Part shown: positions 46,155 to 55,611 of the stretch, piece after piece | How positions within the stretch are numbered: position 1 is the stretch's first letter | Layout: each line of letters opens with the position of its first letter | Assembly: GCF_014642075.1 (NCBI RefSeq) | Contig: NZ_BMIK01000014.1 | Span: 62,001-126,000 of the forward strand | Direction of reading: 5' to 3' | Source: Parapedobacter defluvii | Lineage (GTDB): Bacteria > Bacteroidota > Bacteroidia > Sphingobacteriales > Sphingobacteriaceae | DNA length: 64,000 nucleotides | Position numbers and translations under genes: made by a program | The notes under the pieces: model-generated | Databases searched by the model: none | What the model was told of the DNA's origin: nothing | What the model saw: only the letters and a program-made list of their open reading frames with translations

Positions 46155-47063
46155 ATGGCAACAAATAAAGAATTCGATGTAATCGTTATCGGTGGCAGCT
46201 ACGCCGGCCTTTCAGCGGCGATGGCATTGGGACGCTCCCTGCGCAGCGTGCTGGTCCTTGACAGCGGCCGGCCATGCAACCTCCAAACGCCGCATTCGCA
46301 TAACTTTATCACGCAGGACGGCGAGAAACCTGCGACGATCGCTGAAAAAGCAAAAAAACAGGTATTGGAGTACCGAACCGTACACTTCCTGAACGGCCTC
46401 GCCCTTTCCGGGAAAAAAACAGGGGACGGCTTTGTCATCGCAACGCAGGCCGACGGCCAATTTTATGCAAGAAAACTCATTTTTGCAACGGGAATAAGCG
46501 ATATATTTCCGGATATCAAAGGTTTCGCGGAATGCTGGGGGATATCCGTCATCCACTGCCCCTACTGCCACGGGTATGAGTTCCGCGGTAAACAAACCGG
46601 GATCCTGGCCAACGGTGAACGGGCATTTCACATAACCTCCCTGGTTAATAATCTGACAGACCGAATTACGGTACTGACCTCGGGCAAAGCAGCATTCAAC
46701 ACGGAACAGGTGGCAAAACTGAATAACCGTGGCATCGGGATTATCGAAACACCGGTTTCGGAAATCATACACGAAAACGGACACCTTAAAAAGGTGGTAC
46801 TCGGTGATGGACAGCAGCTGGATTTCGATGCAGTTTATGCAGCCATCCCGTTTACGCAGCATTCAGATATCCCGGTTTCGCTGGGCTGCGAACTGACTGA
46901 AAACGGGCACCTTAAAGTGGATACGATGCAGAAAACGACAGTTAACGGTGTCTTTGCATGCGGGGATAATGCCGGTATGATGCGCTCGGTAGCCTACGCC
47001 GTTGCCACAGGAAACCTCGCGGGTGCCATGGCAAACCATGAACTAACCGCGGAAACATTCTGA
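46155..47063 (+). CDS. Thioredoxin-reductase-like FAD/NAD(P) oxidoreductase
   Basis: 302 residues. FAD-binding 'DVIVIGGSYAGLSAAMALGRS', the redox motif 'VIHCPYCHGYEF' (C-x-x-C followed by HGYE, as in the TrxR-like bacilliredoxin/glutaredoxin-type reductase clade), and the closing 'NGVFACGDNAGMMRSVAYAVATG'. It is shorter than most TrxB proteins and starts MATNKEFDVIV. The partner is unknown; it may reduce a thiol carrier. It is divergent from the dxr operon, with probable operator dyads upstream. Confidence 0.9.
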   Translation: MATNKEFDVIVIGGSYAGLSAAMALGRSLRSVLVLDSGRPCNLQTPHSHNFITQDGEKPATIAEKAKKQVLEYRTVHFLNGLALSGKKTGDGFVIATQADGQFYARKLIFATGISDIFPDIKGFAECWGISVIHCPYCHGYEFRGKQTGILANGERAFHITSLVNNLTDRITVLTSGKAAFNTEQVAKLNNRGIGIIETPVSEIIHENGHLKKVVLGDGQQLDFDAVYAAIPFTQHSDIPVSLGCELTENGHLKVDTMQKTTVNGVFACGDNAGMMRSVAYAVATGNLAGAMANHELTAETF

Positions 47064-47072
47064 GTGCTTCGG

Positions 47073-47648
47073 TTATTGATCGGCTTCAATCAGCTCATTC
47101 AAGGCGTCCATGATCCGCGGATCGGTATAATCCCTTCCGCCCTCCATACGGCCGACCATTTCGCCCTTCTTATCCAAAACGACCGTGGTCGGGATGGCGC
47201 CTCCCAAATAATCAGACGGGATGTCGCTGGCAGGAACGTACACCGGCAAATCGTATTTATTCTCTTTCATAAATGCAGTGGATTGGGCGATCTTGTTGTC
47301 CACATCCACCATCAGAAACACGATGTCCTCATTGCCCTTAAAAGACTGCTTCAGCTGGTTGATGGACGGCATTTCGTGGATACACGGAGGACACCACGTT
47401 GCCCAAAAGTTGATGAATACGACCTTGCCCTTTAAGGATGGCAACGATACAATTTTTCCACTTTCATCTTTAAAGGAAATACCGGAAGCTTCGGGAGCTT
47501 CCACGGCTGTAACTTCTTCTGTCGCTGTACTTTTGCTTTCTACGTTGTTCTGCTTGTTTTTATCCGTGTTTCCACAGGCAGCCAATGTCATGACTGTCAT
47601 CATGAAAAGACCGGAACGGATTGCCAAATTTTTGAATTGCATGTTCAT
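47073..47648 (-). CDS. TlpA-family thiol-disulfide lipoprotein
   Basis: 191 residues. A lipoprotein signal ('LFMMTVMTLAAC', Cys near 26) precedes a spacer of about 35 residues and the TlpA/ResA thioredoxin domain with 'VVFINFWATWCPPCIHEMPSINQL' (C-P-P-C) and the cis-Pro region 'GGAIPTTVVLDKKG'. It acts in the periplasm on thiol reduction. It lies 66 bp downstream of the RND adaptor gene on the same strand. Confidence 0.93.
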   Translation of the reverse strand: MNMQFKNLAIRSGLFMMTVMTLAACGNTDKNKQNNVESKSTATEEVTAVEAPEASGISFKDESGKIVSLPSLKGKVVFINFWATWCPPCIHEMPSINQLKQSFKGNEDIVFLMVDVDNKIAQSTAFMKENKYDLPVYVPASDIPSDYLGGAIPTTVVLDKKGEMVGRMEGGRDYTDPRIMDALNELIEADQ

Positions 47649-47714
47649 GATATGTTCTCAATTAGTTGCTATATACTAAAATCTTTTTATTAATCCATAT
47701 TTCCCAGACTACCG

Positions 47715-48818
47715 CTAATTTTTGAGCGGCCCTTCCGGAATCTCTTCCGATGGTTTCAGCATAACCTGATCCTTCGGTGAGAGTGCGCCGAATACTTCCG
47801 TCAGGGTATCCAAGCGGATACCTTCCTTAATGGGAATGCGCTTGATCTCGTGATCGTTCAGCGTGAGGACATACGTTCCTGACTGGGTATTCAGAACACT
47901 TTTTCCCGGCACCCAATGCGAGGGATTGCTGCGCTGCAATTTCAATTTGACCTGGGCATAGTCGCCCCCCTGCAATTCGCCGGATGAATTGGTTACGTCA
48001 AACTCCAGCGTCAGGGATCGGTCCTGCGGATCGAGCAAACCCGATGTACGCGAAAGCACCGCGTCAAACGTTTTGCCGGGCTGTGAACCTACGGTAAATG
48101 TGGCACGCATACCCTGTTTTACAGATGCCGCGTGTTTTTCGGGCAGGGATAACGTTAAACGCAGTTTATTACCCTGCGCCATCCTAAACAAAGGCGTATT
48201 GGTTGCTGTTCCGGCCAATGCGCCGACCGACACGTTGCGTTCGGTGATCACGCCGTCAAAGGGCGCGGTAATGCGAAGGTATTGCTGCAACTGCGCGGTC
48301 CCGGCCGTGCCCGCTTTCGCGGCATCGTATGCGGATTTTGCACTTTCCATAGCGCTCCGGGCGCGCTCCAGTTCGATGTCTGCCACGGCTCCTGCTGTCT
48401 TGGAAGCATCCACCAGCCGCTCATACGCCTGCTTGGCATAGCGGTAGTCGCTGTATACCTTTTGCTCGGCGGATTTATCGGAAAGGTACTGCTGTTCCAT
48501 TTCCGGGGCTTCCAACACCGCCAGAAGCTGCCCTTTGCGAACGTGGTCACCCCTGTCTACATGCAGCTGCCTGACAAACCCGATGACCTTGGCGTGCACG
48601 GCCACCTGTTCATAGGGTTTCAGTTCTGCCGGAACGGCGATCTCGTATTCGGGATTCAGGACCTGCACCGGAGCCGTGGGATAGGTGATCGGCTTCTCTT
48701 CCTTTTTCTGCGCCTGCTCCTGCTTGTTTTGGGAGCATGCCGTGAAAATCACAGCCAGCGTTGCCACCAGGGCCAGCCGGATGGTTGATGTCCTATTTCT
48801 TGAAATGCGTTGATACAT
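47715..48818 (-). CDS. RND efflux periplasmic adaptor (MFP), lipoprotein
   Basis: 367 residues. The lipid-anchor signal contains 'LVATLAVIFTAC' (Cys near 28). The adaptor layout is barrel-sandwich start 'AHVIGFVRQLHVDRGDHVRKGQLLAVLEAPE'-like (VHAKVIGFVRQL, RGDHVRKGQLLAVLE), a coiled-coil hairpin (about 105-175), then 'ITAPFDGVITERNVSVGALAG' and a beta-barrel with 'GDYAQVKLKL'. It couples the permease to the outer-membrane channel. It is the third gene of a TolC-RND-MFP operon. Confidence 0.95.
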   Translation of the reverse strand: MYQRISRNRTSTIRLALVATLAVIFTACSQNKQEQAQKKEEKPITYPTAPVQVLNPEYEIAVPAELKPYEQVAVHAKVIGFVRQLHVDRGDHVRKGQLLAVLEAPEMEQQYLSDKSAEQKVYSDYRYAKQAYERLVDASKTAGAVADIELERARSAMESAKSAYDAAKAGTAGTAQLQQYLRITAPFDGVITERNVSVGALAGTATNTPLFRMAQGNKLRLTLSLPEKHAASVKQGMRATFTVGSQPGKTFDAVLSRTSGLLDPQDRSLTLEFDVTNSSGELQGGDYAQVKLKLQRSNPSHWVPGKSVLNTQSGTYVLTLNDHEIKRIPIKEGIRLDTLTEVFGALSPKDQVMLKPSEEIPEGPLKN

Positions 48819-48837
48819 GGTTGGATTGTGTTACGTG

Positions 48838-51800
48838 TTATGATATTGTTTGTTTTGCGGATTCTTCGGTATAATACCTGCTGTCGTGATCATCCGGATC
48901 CAATGACGGGCTGACCAGGGTTGTCCGTGACATGAGTGACGAAAAGAAATGCGGAATCAGCAGCAAAATGGTTACCGTGGAGGCGATCAGTCCGCCGATA
49001 ACGGCCCTGCCCAAGGGCGCAACCTGCTCGGCTCCGTCACCCAGGCCCATCGCCATCGGCAGCATGCCGGCGAACATGGCTGCGGCGGTCATCAATACCG
49101 GCCGCAACCGGGATGACGCAGCCAACCGGGCCGCATTGACGGGTTTCAGCGCCAGGTGCCTGCGGTAATACTCGGCTTGGTTGACCAGCAGGACTGCATT
49201 CGACACCGATACTCCCAGCGACATGATGATTCCCATGTACGACTGGAGATTGAGCGTGCTGCCTGTCAGGAAAAGCAGGATCAGACTACCGGCAATGACC
49301 GCGGGTAAAACCGACAGGATGATCAGCGGTACTTTGAAAGACTGGTAGTATGCGGATAGCATTAGGAATATTGCCATAATGGCGACACCCAGGCCCGCCA
49401 GCAAGCTGTCCAGCGTGTCGTCCAGCAGCTGCAACGTGCCCTCGGTCCATACCGTGGTTCCGCGGGGCGGTTCCCCCACCGCTTTAATGGCCTGTTTCAC
49501 TGCCCGGGATGCCGTACCCAGGTCCTTTCCGTAGACGTTGGCGACCACCGTTACATAGCGGTTGGGGCCTTTCCGATTTACCTGCGCGGGGGCGGTCACC
49601 CTGCGTATCGTCGCAACGTCTTCCAGGACGGGGCGCAGGCTTCCTCTTTTTAAGGGCAGTGACCGCAGTTTTTCCTCAGACGACATGATACCCTCCGGTA
49701 TCTGCACCTGTACCTGGAATACCAGGCCCGACCGCGGGTCGATCCAAAGGTTCTTGTCCGTGAAGCGGGTAGATGACGTGGCGGTGACCAGGCTCCGGGT
49801 GATGTCCTGCATGGTCAGTCCGAACTGCCCGGCCAGGTCGCGGTCAACCTCAATCTCCAGGTTGGGGGAGGCAATGGGTTCGGCGATACGGACATCCCTC
49901 AGATAAGGGACTGCTTTCAGGTTGGCTGCAATCTTTGATGCGTGGGCAAAGGCGCCTTTCACTTGGTTTGCACCTACTTTTACTTCAATCGGGGTCATTG
50001 CCCCCTGTCCCATGATCTTCTCGGTCAGCTCCATCGGTTCAAAATTGAAGGCAATTTCGGGATGCTTTTCGGCGATCGCTTTCCGGACCTTTTCTTTCAA
50101 ATCTTCCATGGACCCATCATATACATCCTGATTGACGGATACCTGCAACACCGCCTCATGGGAGGAATTGGTAAAAAGGAAGATGGGATTGATGGGCGAC
50201 CCGGCGGGGTGCATCCCCACAAATGCCGAAGTGATGTGAATGCCCTTTTCGGGAACTAGCGTCCGGATATCGTCGGTGATGCTCCGAACGATCTGCTCCG
50301 TTTTTTCGAGCCTGCTCCCCTGTGTGGCCTGGATGCGGATCTGGAAATCCCCGTTGTTGGAAACCGGCATCACATCGGTGCCGACCACCGTTAGCAGCAG
50401 GGCAGCTATACCGCCGGCAACCAGCACATATACGGCGAAAAGCGGGAGCGACTTCGTGGACCATCTGCGCATCCGGTAGGAATAATTGACCCGGAACTTT
50501 TCAAAGAAAGCCCGCTTTCGCGGCAAATGGGCCGCTTGGTGAGGCTTGTTTTTCATCATCCAGTTGGCCAGTATCGGCACAAAGGTCTGGGAGGCCAAAA
50601 AGGAGGCAACCATGGCGAATGCCACCGCCATCGACAGGGGCATGAACATGTCTTTCGGAATGCCGGTCATGATAAAGGCGGGCGTCAGTACGGCGAGGAT
50701 ACAGAGCAATATCAAGAGTTTGGGAATGGATATCTCCAACAGGGCGTCCACGATGGCCCGCTGTTTGGATTTGCCCATTTCCATGTGCTGGTGGATATTC
50801 TCGATTGTTACCGTGGCCTCGTCCACGAGGATGCCGATGGACAGGGCGAGGCCGCTCAACGTCATGATGTTGATGGTCTGTCCGAACAGGTGCAGCGCCG
50901 TAACGGCCGAAAGAATGGCGATGGGGATGGTCAGGACAACAATGATGGCACCGCGGGTATCACCCAGAAACAGCAAGATCATCAATCCCGTAAAGACGGC
51001 CCCCAGTATTCCCTCGTGGATCAGGTTGGATAGGGAGCGTGAGATATAGGTGGACTGGTCAAATTCATACCGAATGTCCACATCCTCGGGCAGCTGGTTT
51101 TTCAGCATCGGAATGGCCGCTTTCAGGTTCTCGACGGCATCCAATGTGGATGCATCGGCCTTTTTGATGATCGGCAGGTACACCGACCGTTTGCCGTTGA
51201 CGAGTGCATACCCGACGGTCTGATCGGCAGCGTCCTCCACACGTGCCACATCCCCGATGTATACCGTACGGTTGTCACCTGTTTTGACCGGGGTTTTCAG
51301 AAACTCTTCCGGACTTTTGGCGATGGAGTTGATGGGAGCCATCAGGTTTTCTTGCCCGATTCGGATGTTTCCGGCGGGTGACGGAAGACTGTTTTGGGTC
51401 ATGGCCACCGTGATGTCTTCGGGGCTCAGCCCATTGGCCTGCATCGCTTCAGGATCAACATTAATGACGATGGAACGGATGTTGCCGCCAAAGGGTGCGG
51501 GTGACGTGATACCGGGAATCTCTGTAAACATGGGCCGTATGCGGGTGATCGCGAGTGTCTGCAGTTCGTTGACCGACCGCTGGTCGCTCTCAAAAACGAG
51601 TTGTCCGACGGGAAGCGAACTGCCGTCAAACCGCACCACCATCGGGGGGACGGCTCCTGGCGGCAGGAATCCCATCGCCCTGGAGACCGAAGTGGATACC
51701 TCACCGGCGGCCTGTGCCATGTCGGTTCCCGGATAAAAGGTCAGCTTCATGAGGGTCAGGCCCTGCACACTTTTGAAGTCGATGTTCTTCACCCCGCTGA

Positions 51801-52026
51801 CAAACAGCAGCACCTTTTGGAACTCGTTGGCCATAAATCCGTCCATGTAGGCCGGAGAAAGCCCCCCGTAGGGCATGGCGATGTACATGGCCGGTAATTC
51901 CACTTCGGGAAAAATATCGACGTTTATCTTTTTTATCGTGTTGTAGGAAAAGAAGGCGATCGCCAGCACCACGACGAGGATGGCAATCGGCTTCCGTAAC
52001 GCGAATCTGATCAGGTTCATGCGCAA
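48838..52026 (-). CDS. RND efflux permease (AcrB/HAE1-like)
   Basis: 1062 residues. It has twelve TM helices and two periplasmic porter domains. It begins MRMNLIRFALRKPIAILVVVLAIAFF. In TM4 the motif is 'SGLALSIGILVDEATVTIENIHQHME': the paired aspartates of drug-type pumps appear as Asp-Glu here. Further RND signatures are 'PFGGNIRSIVINVD' and 'MGIIMSLGVSVSNAVLLVNQ'. It forms a proton-driven tripartite pump; the substrate is unknown. The gap to the TolC-like gene upstream is 3 bp. Confidence 0.95.
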   Translation of the reverse strand: MRMNLIRFALRKPIAILVVVLAIAFFSYNTIKKINVDIFPEVELPAMYIAMPYGGLSPAYMDGFMANEFQKVLLFVSGVKNIDFKSVQGLTLMKLTFYPGTDMAQAAGEVSTSVSRAMGFLPPGAVPPMVVRFDGSSLPVGQLVFESDQRSVNELQTLAITRIRPMFTEIPGITSPAPFGGNIRSIVINVDPEAMQANGLSPEDITVAMTQNSLPSPAGNIRIGQENLMAPINSIAKSPEEFLKTPVKTGDNRTVYIGDVARVEDAADQTVGYALVNGKRSVYLPIIKKADASTLDAVENLKAAIPMLKNQLPEDVDIRYEFDQSTYISRSLSNLIHEGILGAVFTGLMILLFLGDTRGAIIVVLTIPIAILSAVTALHLFGQTINIMTLSGLALSIGILVDEATVTIENIHQHMEMGKSKQRAIVDALLEISIPKLLILLCILAVLTPAFIMTGIPKDMFMPLSMAVAFAMVASFLASQTFVPILANWMMKNKPHQAAHLPRKRAFFEKFRVNYSYRMRRWSTKSLPLFAVYVLVAGGIAALLLTVVGTDVMPVSNNGDFQIRIQATQGSRLEKTEQIVRSITDDIRTLVPEKGIHITSAFVGMHPAGSPINPIFLFTNSSHEAVLQVSVNQDVYDGSMEDLKEKVRKAIAEKHPEIAFNFEPMELTEKIMGQGAMTPIEVKVGANQVKGAFAHASKIAANLKAVPYLRDVRIAEPIASPNLEIEVDRDLAGQFGLTMQDITRSLVTATSSTRFTDKNLWIDPRSGLVFQVQVQIPEGIMSSEEKLRSLPLKRGSLRPVLEDVATIRRVTAPAQVNRKGPNRYVTVVANVYGKDLGTASRAVKQAIKAVGEPPRGTTVWTEGTLQLLDDTLDSLLAGLGVAIMAIFLMLSAYYQSFKVPLIILSVLPAVIAGSLILLFLTGSTLNLQSYMGIIMSLGVSVSNAVLLVNQAEYYRRHLALKPVNAARLAASSRLRPVLMTAAAMFAGMLPMAMGLGDGAEQVAPLGRAVIGGLIASTVTILLLIPHFFSSLMSRTTLVSPSLDPDDHDSRYYTEESAKQTIS

Positions 52027-52029
52027 GAA

Positions 52030-53415
52030 TTAAAGATTGTTAAACAGAAAATCGAAATCGGCAGTCAGTTCTGCCTCATACACGAGCAGCATCCAATAGT
52101 CGCGCGACGCCTCAATGTGGGCATTCTCCGCCTGTTCCAGCAACGTGCGGATCTGCAGCAGTTCGCTCAGCGCAATCAGGCCGCTTTTGTACCTGGCCAG
52201 GTACATGCCGTAAGCCGCCTGGGATTGCCTGACGGCAAGTCTGGTTTTCTGGAGCTGTTCGTATTGCCGATGAATTTTCGCCTGCGATGCGGAAAGGTCG
52301 GCCTGCATCTCCTGCTCGTATTGTGCATGGAGCCGTGCCGTACGTTCCGCTTCTTTGTAAAGCGCTTCGCCCCTCAACCGACTGATGTGCAGGCTGCTGA
52401 TATTCCAGGTGATGCCGATGCCCGCCAGCATATTGTTGGCGCTGTTCTTGAAGCCGTCTTTCCATGCACCCGATACCGTTCCGTTAGGACCAATGCCCGT
52501 ACCACGATGGGCATAACCGCCCAGCAGGCGGATGGAGGGCCATGCCGACCTTTTTTCTGCTTCACCGCTCAGCCCGTAATACTGGGATTGCTGGTCCAAT
52601 GCATGCAATATGGGGTGAGCGGAGGAGATCGTATTCTCCCCGGTTGGATAGCCTTCCGCCGGACTACTGAAACGACTGGCGGAAGCGGTATAATCGACGG
52701 TATCACCGCCATATAACTCCAACAGTTGAATGAGTGAGGCGATTTTGAAGCCCTGCCATTTATCGTGTTCGCCCATCGCCTGCACGTAGGACGAAGATGC
52801 CAGTAGACTGTCTGCTGCCGGGCGTAAACCGGATGCCGCCAGGCCGGACGTGATTTTGCGGATGTCATCGAGGCGTTTGGCATTCTTCGCTGTCCAGTTC
52901 AATTTGGCATCGGTATACAACAGGGTAATGTACCGTTCGGATACCGCTTTTTTGAGGTGGAGAACGTAGGCATCTTTTTCGCTGACCGCTTTATGGTACA
53001 GGGCACCCGCAGCTTCGCTTTCCTTACGGAGTTTCCCGAACGAAAACAGCTCCCATTCGGCCGTGGCGGAGCCGAAGGTATTGGCCGCCACGGTGCTGCC
53101 ATCTAAAGGTACGGTCGATCCACTTACGTTAAAGAACCCCGCCTGGGGAAAAAATGCACCGGCGCTCCCCTCGTACGTGCCGTAGGTATGCTGGGCCTGC
53201 GCTTTTACCTGCGGGAGCCGGTTGCCTTTTACGGCCTGTTCATGGAGTTTCGCCGCGTCGATTGCCGACAGTTTTGCGCCAACGCCCGGATAGTTCTCTT
53301 CGATTTTGGGCCATAAACTGCCCAGTGTATGTGCTTGTTGCTGCTGTGCGCTTACCGGAAACGCGGCAGCAAGGACAAACAAAAGGACGATGTTTGCCCC
53401 GATCCGTTTGATCAT
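52030..53415 (-). CDS. TolC-family outer-membrane efflux channel
   Basis: 461 residues. A signal peptide (MIKRIGANIVLLFVLAAAFPVSAQ) precedes two TolC repeats, with long helices and small beta segments: 'LPQVKAQAQHTYGTYEGS', 'LFSFGKLRKESEAAG', 'SAWPSIRLLGGYAHRG', 'GITWNISSLHISRLRGEALYKEAE', 'ARYKSGLIALSELLQI'. It is the first gene of the efflux operon, followed by the permease and adaptor. Confidence 0.95.
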   Translation of the reverse strand: MIKRIGANIVLLFVLAAAFPVSAQQQQAHTLGSLWPKIEENYPGVGAKLSAIDAAKLHEQAVKGNRLPQVKAQAQHTYGTYEGSAGAFFPQAGFFNVSGSTVPLDGSTVAANTFGSATAEWELFSFGKLRKESEAAGALYHKAVSEKDAYVLHLKKAVSERYITLLYTDAKLNWTAKNAKRLDDIRKITSGLAASGLRPAADSLLASSSYVQAMGEHDKWQGFKIASLIQLLELYGGDTVDYTASASRFSSPAEGYPTGENTISSAHPILHALDQQSQYYGLSGEAEKRSAWPSIRLLGGYAHRGTGIGPNGTVSGAWKDGFKNSANNMLAGIGITWNISSLHISRLRGEALYKEAERTARLHAQYEQEMQADLSASQAKIHRQYEQLQKTRLAVRQSQAAYGMYLARYKSGLIALSELLQIRTLLEQAENAHIEASRDYWMLLVYEAELTADFDFLFNNL

Positions 53416-53490
53416 AATGCGATATCATTTTTGGCAAGCCGCGGGGCGGCCAGCCACAATTAGTTTAAAAATGAAACAATGGGAATTCGG

Positions 53491-53516
53491 CCTATTGAAG
53501 CCTCGCAGTCAATAGG
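53491..53516. promoter_or_regulatory. Inverted repeat upstream of the efflux operon
   Basis: CCTATTGA (53491-53498) and TCAATAGG (53509-53516) are perfect arms separated by 10 bp, about 80 bp above the TolC start. There is no T-run, so it looks like an operator rather than a terminator. No regulator is adjacent. Confidence 0.35.
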
Positions 53517-53539
53517 AACAGAAAGATTTCGGGAAGGTA

Positions 53540-53941
53540 TTAAATGAGGAGTCTCCGGTATTGGAGAAAGATGGGTATGGAGGCGGCAATTCTTAGGTTA
53601 CCGTAAACCGGATGGGTTTGTTCCCCGATAAGCGTAAAACCAAACCCAAAAATAAAGATCGCCGTAAAAAGAAAGATGGGCAACAAACTGTTCGTATGGG
53701 TAGATGTTGACAAGAAGATTTTTGTATCCGTGCCTTCCGGGTAGGAACATTGCTCCGCGCTGTTTACAACGGTGATGCTGTTTTTCTTGGTCTGTCCTTG
53801 TTCCGTATTCACCGGAATACCCGCCAACGTTTTGATAGCGCTTTTGACCGGACAGGAGGTGAGTAACACAAAAACCACTGCGACGGATACCAAAAGGTTC
53901 CTCCGATGATTTTCAAAAATAATTGATACAATCCTGCTCAT
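53540..53941 (-). CDS. Small exported lipoprotein-like protein with TM helix
   Basis: 133 residues. The N-terminus (NHRRNLLVSVAVVFVLLTSC) is a lipoprotein-like signal; a second hydrophobic stretch lies at about 88-105 ('LLPIFLFTAIFIFGFGFTLIG'). There are Cys in 'TSCPVKS' and 'AEQCSYPEG'. I do not recognise the family. It sits 70 bp after the YeeE/YedE genes and before the efflux operon and may be the tail of the sulfur operon. Confidence 0.5.
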   Translation of the reverse strand: MSRIVSIIFENHRRNLLVSVAVVFVLLTSCPVKSAIKTLAGIPVNTEQGQTKKNSITVVNSAEQCSYPEGTDTKIFLSTSTHTNSLLPIFLFTAIFIFGFGFTLIGEQTHPVYGNLRIAASIPIFLQYRRLLI

Positions 53942-54011
53942 GAAGCTGCTAAATTAGTTTTATTTATTCATGAACGCAAGAAATCGGTCTAAATTAAAAC
54001 GTATGAATGAC

Positions 54012-54512
54012 TTAATGGGGCAATTTTTCCCGTATCCGACCATACACCCAGGTTCCTGCAATGGCACTCAACAGCGTCACCCCGACAACGGTGGCACCGG
54101 TCCCGATCTGTGCAAAAAGCGGTCCGGGGCAGGCACCCGTCATTGCCCAGCCAAGGCCAAACATCAAACCACCGTAGATCTGCCCTTTGTTGAATGCTTT
54201 GGGCGAAATTCTAATAAGTTCGCCATAAATGGTTTTGACGTTAAACTTCTTGATAAGCCAGACGGAAATCATGCCGGTTATCACGGCGCTTCCGATGATA
54301 CCGTACATGTGAAAGGATTGTAAACGGAACATTTCCTGTATGCGATACCAACTGATCACTTCGGCTTTAACGAACACAATCCCGAAGAATATTCCGACAA
54401 CCAGGTATTTCAGGTTATGGTACCACTTGTGTTCTAACCGGCTTTCATTGACACATATTGCATCCAGTGAGCGTACGGCTAAATCGGTATTTGCATCGGT
54501 ATTTTGTAACAT
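54012..54512 (-). CDS. YeeE/YedE-type transporter half (second)
   Basis: 166 residues with about four TM helices. 'YGGLMFGLGWAMTGACPGPLFAQIGTG' is the conserved Cys-containing repeat of the YeeE/YedE (thiosulfate uptake) family, here in the form found in paired half-proteins. The N-terminus (about 1-30) is cytoplasmic and polar. It lies 10 bp after the first half gene; together they would make a full transporter for thiosulfate or a related sulfur species (family-based inference). Confidence 0.85.
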   Translation of the reverse strand: MLQNTDANTDLAVRSLDAICVNESRLEHKWYHNLKYLVVGIFFGIVFVKAEVISWYRIQEMFRLQSFHMYGIIGSAVITGMISVWLIKKFNVKTIYGELIRISPKAFNKGQIYGGLMFGLGWAMTGACPGPLFAQIGTGATVVGVTLLSAIAGTWVYGRIREKLPH

Positions 54513-54522
54513 GTTATGCGGA

Positions 54523-55086
54523 TTATAGTGAAAGGATCAGCGGTAAGATAAGGTTCGCCATGATGAATCCGCCGATCATAAAACAACCGGTAGCGATCAG
54601 GGAAGGTAATTGTAGATTTGATAAACCCATAATGGCGTGTCCGCTTGTGCATCCGCCTGCGTAGCGCGTGCCGAAGCCTACCAAAAAACCGCCGACTACC
54701 ATCAACAGGAAACCTTTGATGGTAAACAGAGATTGCCAGTTGATGATATCCTGGGGAATTAAACTACGGTAATCGGTAATGCCATACCGGGTCAGTTCTC
54801 CGGCTAATTCAGGATTGACCTCCATGGGCGCAGGGTTTGACAGCAGGTTAATAGCGATTGCACCGCCTAAAAATATTCCCAGTACAAAAAACAGGTTCCA
54901 TACCTCTTTTTTCCAGTCGTACTTAAAGAACGGGATGTTTGCGGGCATGCAAGAAGCACAGATGTGCCGCAATGACGAACTGATGCCGAATGATTTGTTG
55001 CCGATGATCAAAAGTATGGGAACGGTCAATCCGATTAACGGCCCTGCTACATACCACGCCCAGGGCTGTTTCAGAAATTCAATCAT
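54523..55086 (-). CDS. YeeE/YedE-type transporter half (first)
   Basis: 187 residues, about five TM helices. 'VGFGTRYAGGCTSGHAIMGLSNLQ' holds the family's conserved Cys, matching the partner's 'TGACPGPLF'. An extra Cys pair, 'RHICASCMPANIPFFKYDW', lies on a loop near residue 45. Splitting of the eight-to-nine-helix protein into two adjacent genes is common in Bacteroidota. It is cotranscribed with upstream rhodanese and MBL genes. Confidence 0.88.
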   Translation of the reverse strand: MIEFLKQPWAWYVAGPLIGLTVPILLIIGNKSFGISSSLRHICASCMPANIPFFKYDWKKEVWNLFFVLGIFLGGAIAINLLSNPAPMEVNPELAGELTRYGITDYRSLIPQDIINWQSLFTIKGFLLMVVGGFLVGFGTRYAGGCTSGHAIMGLSNLQLPSLIATGCFMIGGFIMANLILPLILSL

Positions 55087-55110
55087 TTTTATGTTATCGG
55101 TTTTCGTGAA

Positions 55111-55347
55111 TTAATCTTTCCAATTGATCATTTCTTGAAATGTCATACTGTTTTTTTGTTTTTCTGAACGGTCGAAAATAGAAGTCCTACCAAAAAGGGC
55201 ACCGTATAATGTACTGTTCAAAGGCTTTGAGGTAATCGCACACGTACCTGTACTGCAGCCAATGAATTTCCAATACAGGTAACCCGCTGTCGCACCGATA
55301 GCTACACCGATGATGGTCAGCAAATGTCTTTTAACGGACCTCTTCAT
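55111..55347 (-). CDS. DUF6132-like small membrane protein
   Basis: 78 residues, one TM helix ('HLLTIIGVAIGATAGYLYWKFIG') followed by 'GCSTGTCAITSKPLNSTLYGALFG'. The C-x4-C spacing beside a membrane helix is the most conserved part of the DUF6132 group. The Cys pair suggests handling of persulfide or other sulfane sulfur (inference). It overlaps the neighbouring gene by 17 bp. Confidence 0.7.
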   Translation of the reverse strand: MKRSVKRHLLTIIGVAIGATAGYLYWKFIGCSTGTCAITSKPLNSTLYGALFGRTSIFDRSEKQKNSMTFQEMINWKD

Positions 55348-55564
55348 AAATAGTATCTGTTATCTTCTTATCGCTGCGCGGAATGGGTGTGCTGCAACCC
55401 GAAACACCGCAGCAACCGATATTCAGTAACGGCATCAGTGAAAACATGCCGCCCAATACAACAAGCAGCCACTCCCCTGCCTGGATACCCTGCACAACAA
55501 TGAAAATGCCCAGTGCCAACCGCAGTATTCGCATAACGTTCCAATTTCTCAAATAATTCATCAT
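55331..55564 (-). CDS. Small inner-membrane protein (DUF2892/YgaP-like)
   Basis: 77 residues. A membrane hairpin ('MRILRLALGIFIVVQGIQAGEWLLVVLGGMFSLMPLLNIG' in order) is followed by 'CCGVSGCSTP'. It resembles the membrane part of YgaP-type proteins, whose rhodanese half is here a separate gene just upstream. The Cys cluster next to the membrane recalls the DUF6132-like neighbour. It overlaps that gene by 17 bp. Confidence 0.7.
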   Translation of the reverse strand: MMNYLRNWNVMRILRLALGIFIVVQGIQAGEWLLVVLGGMFSLMPLLNIGCCGVSGCSTPIPRSDKKITDTIYEEVR

Positions 55565-55611
55565 TCCTTATTCTTTTTAGAAGTACTGAAATCAAATGGT
55601 AGGTGTCTTTT

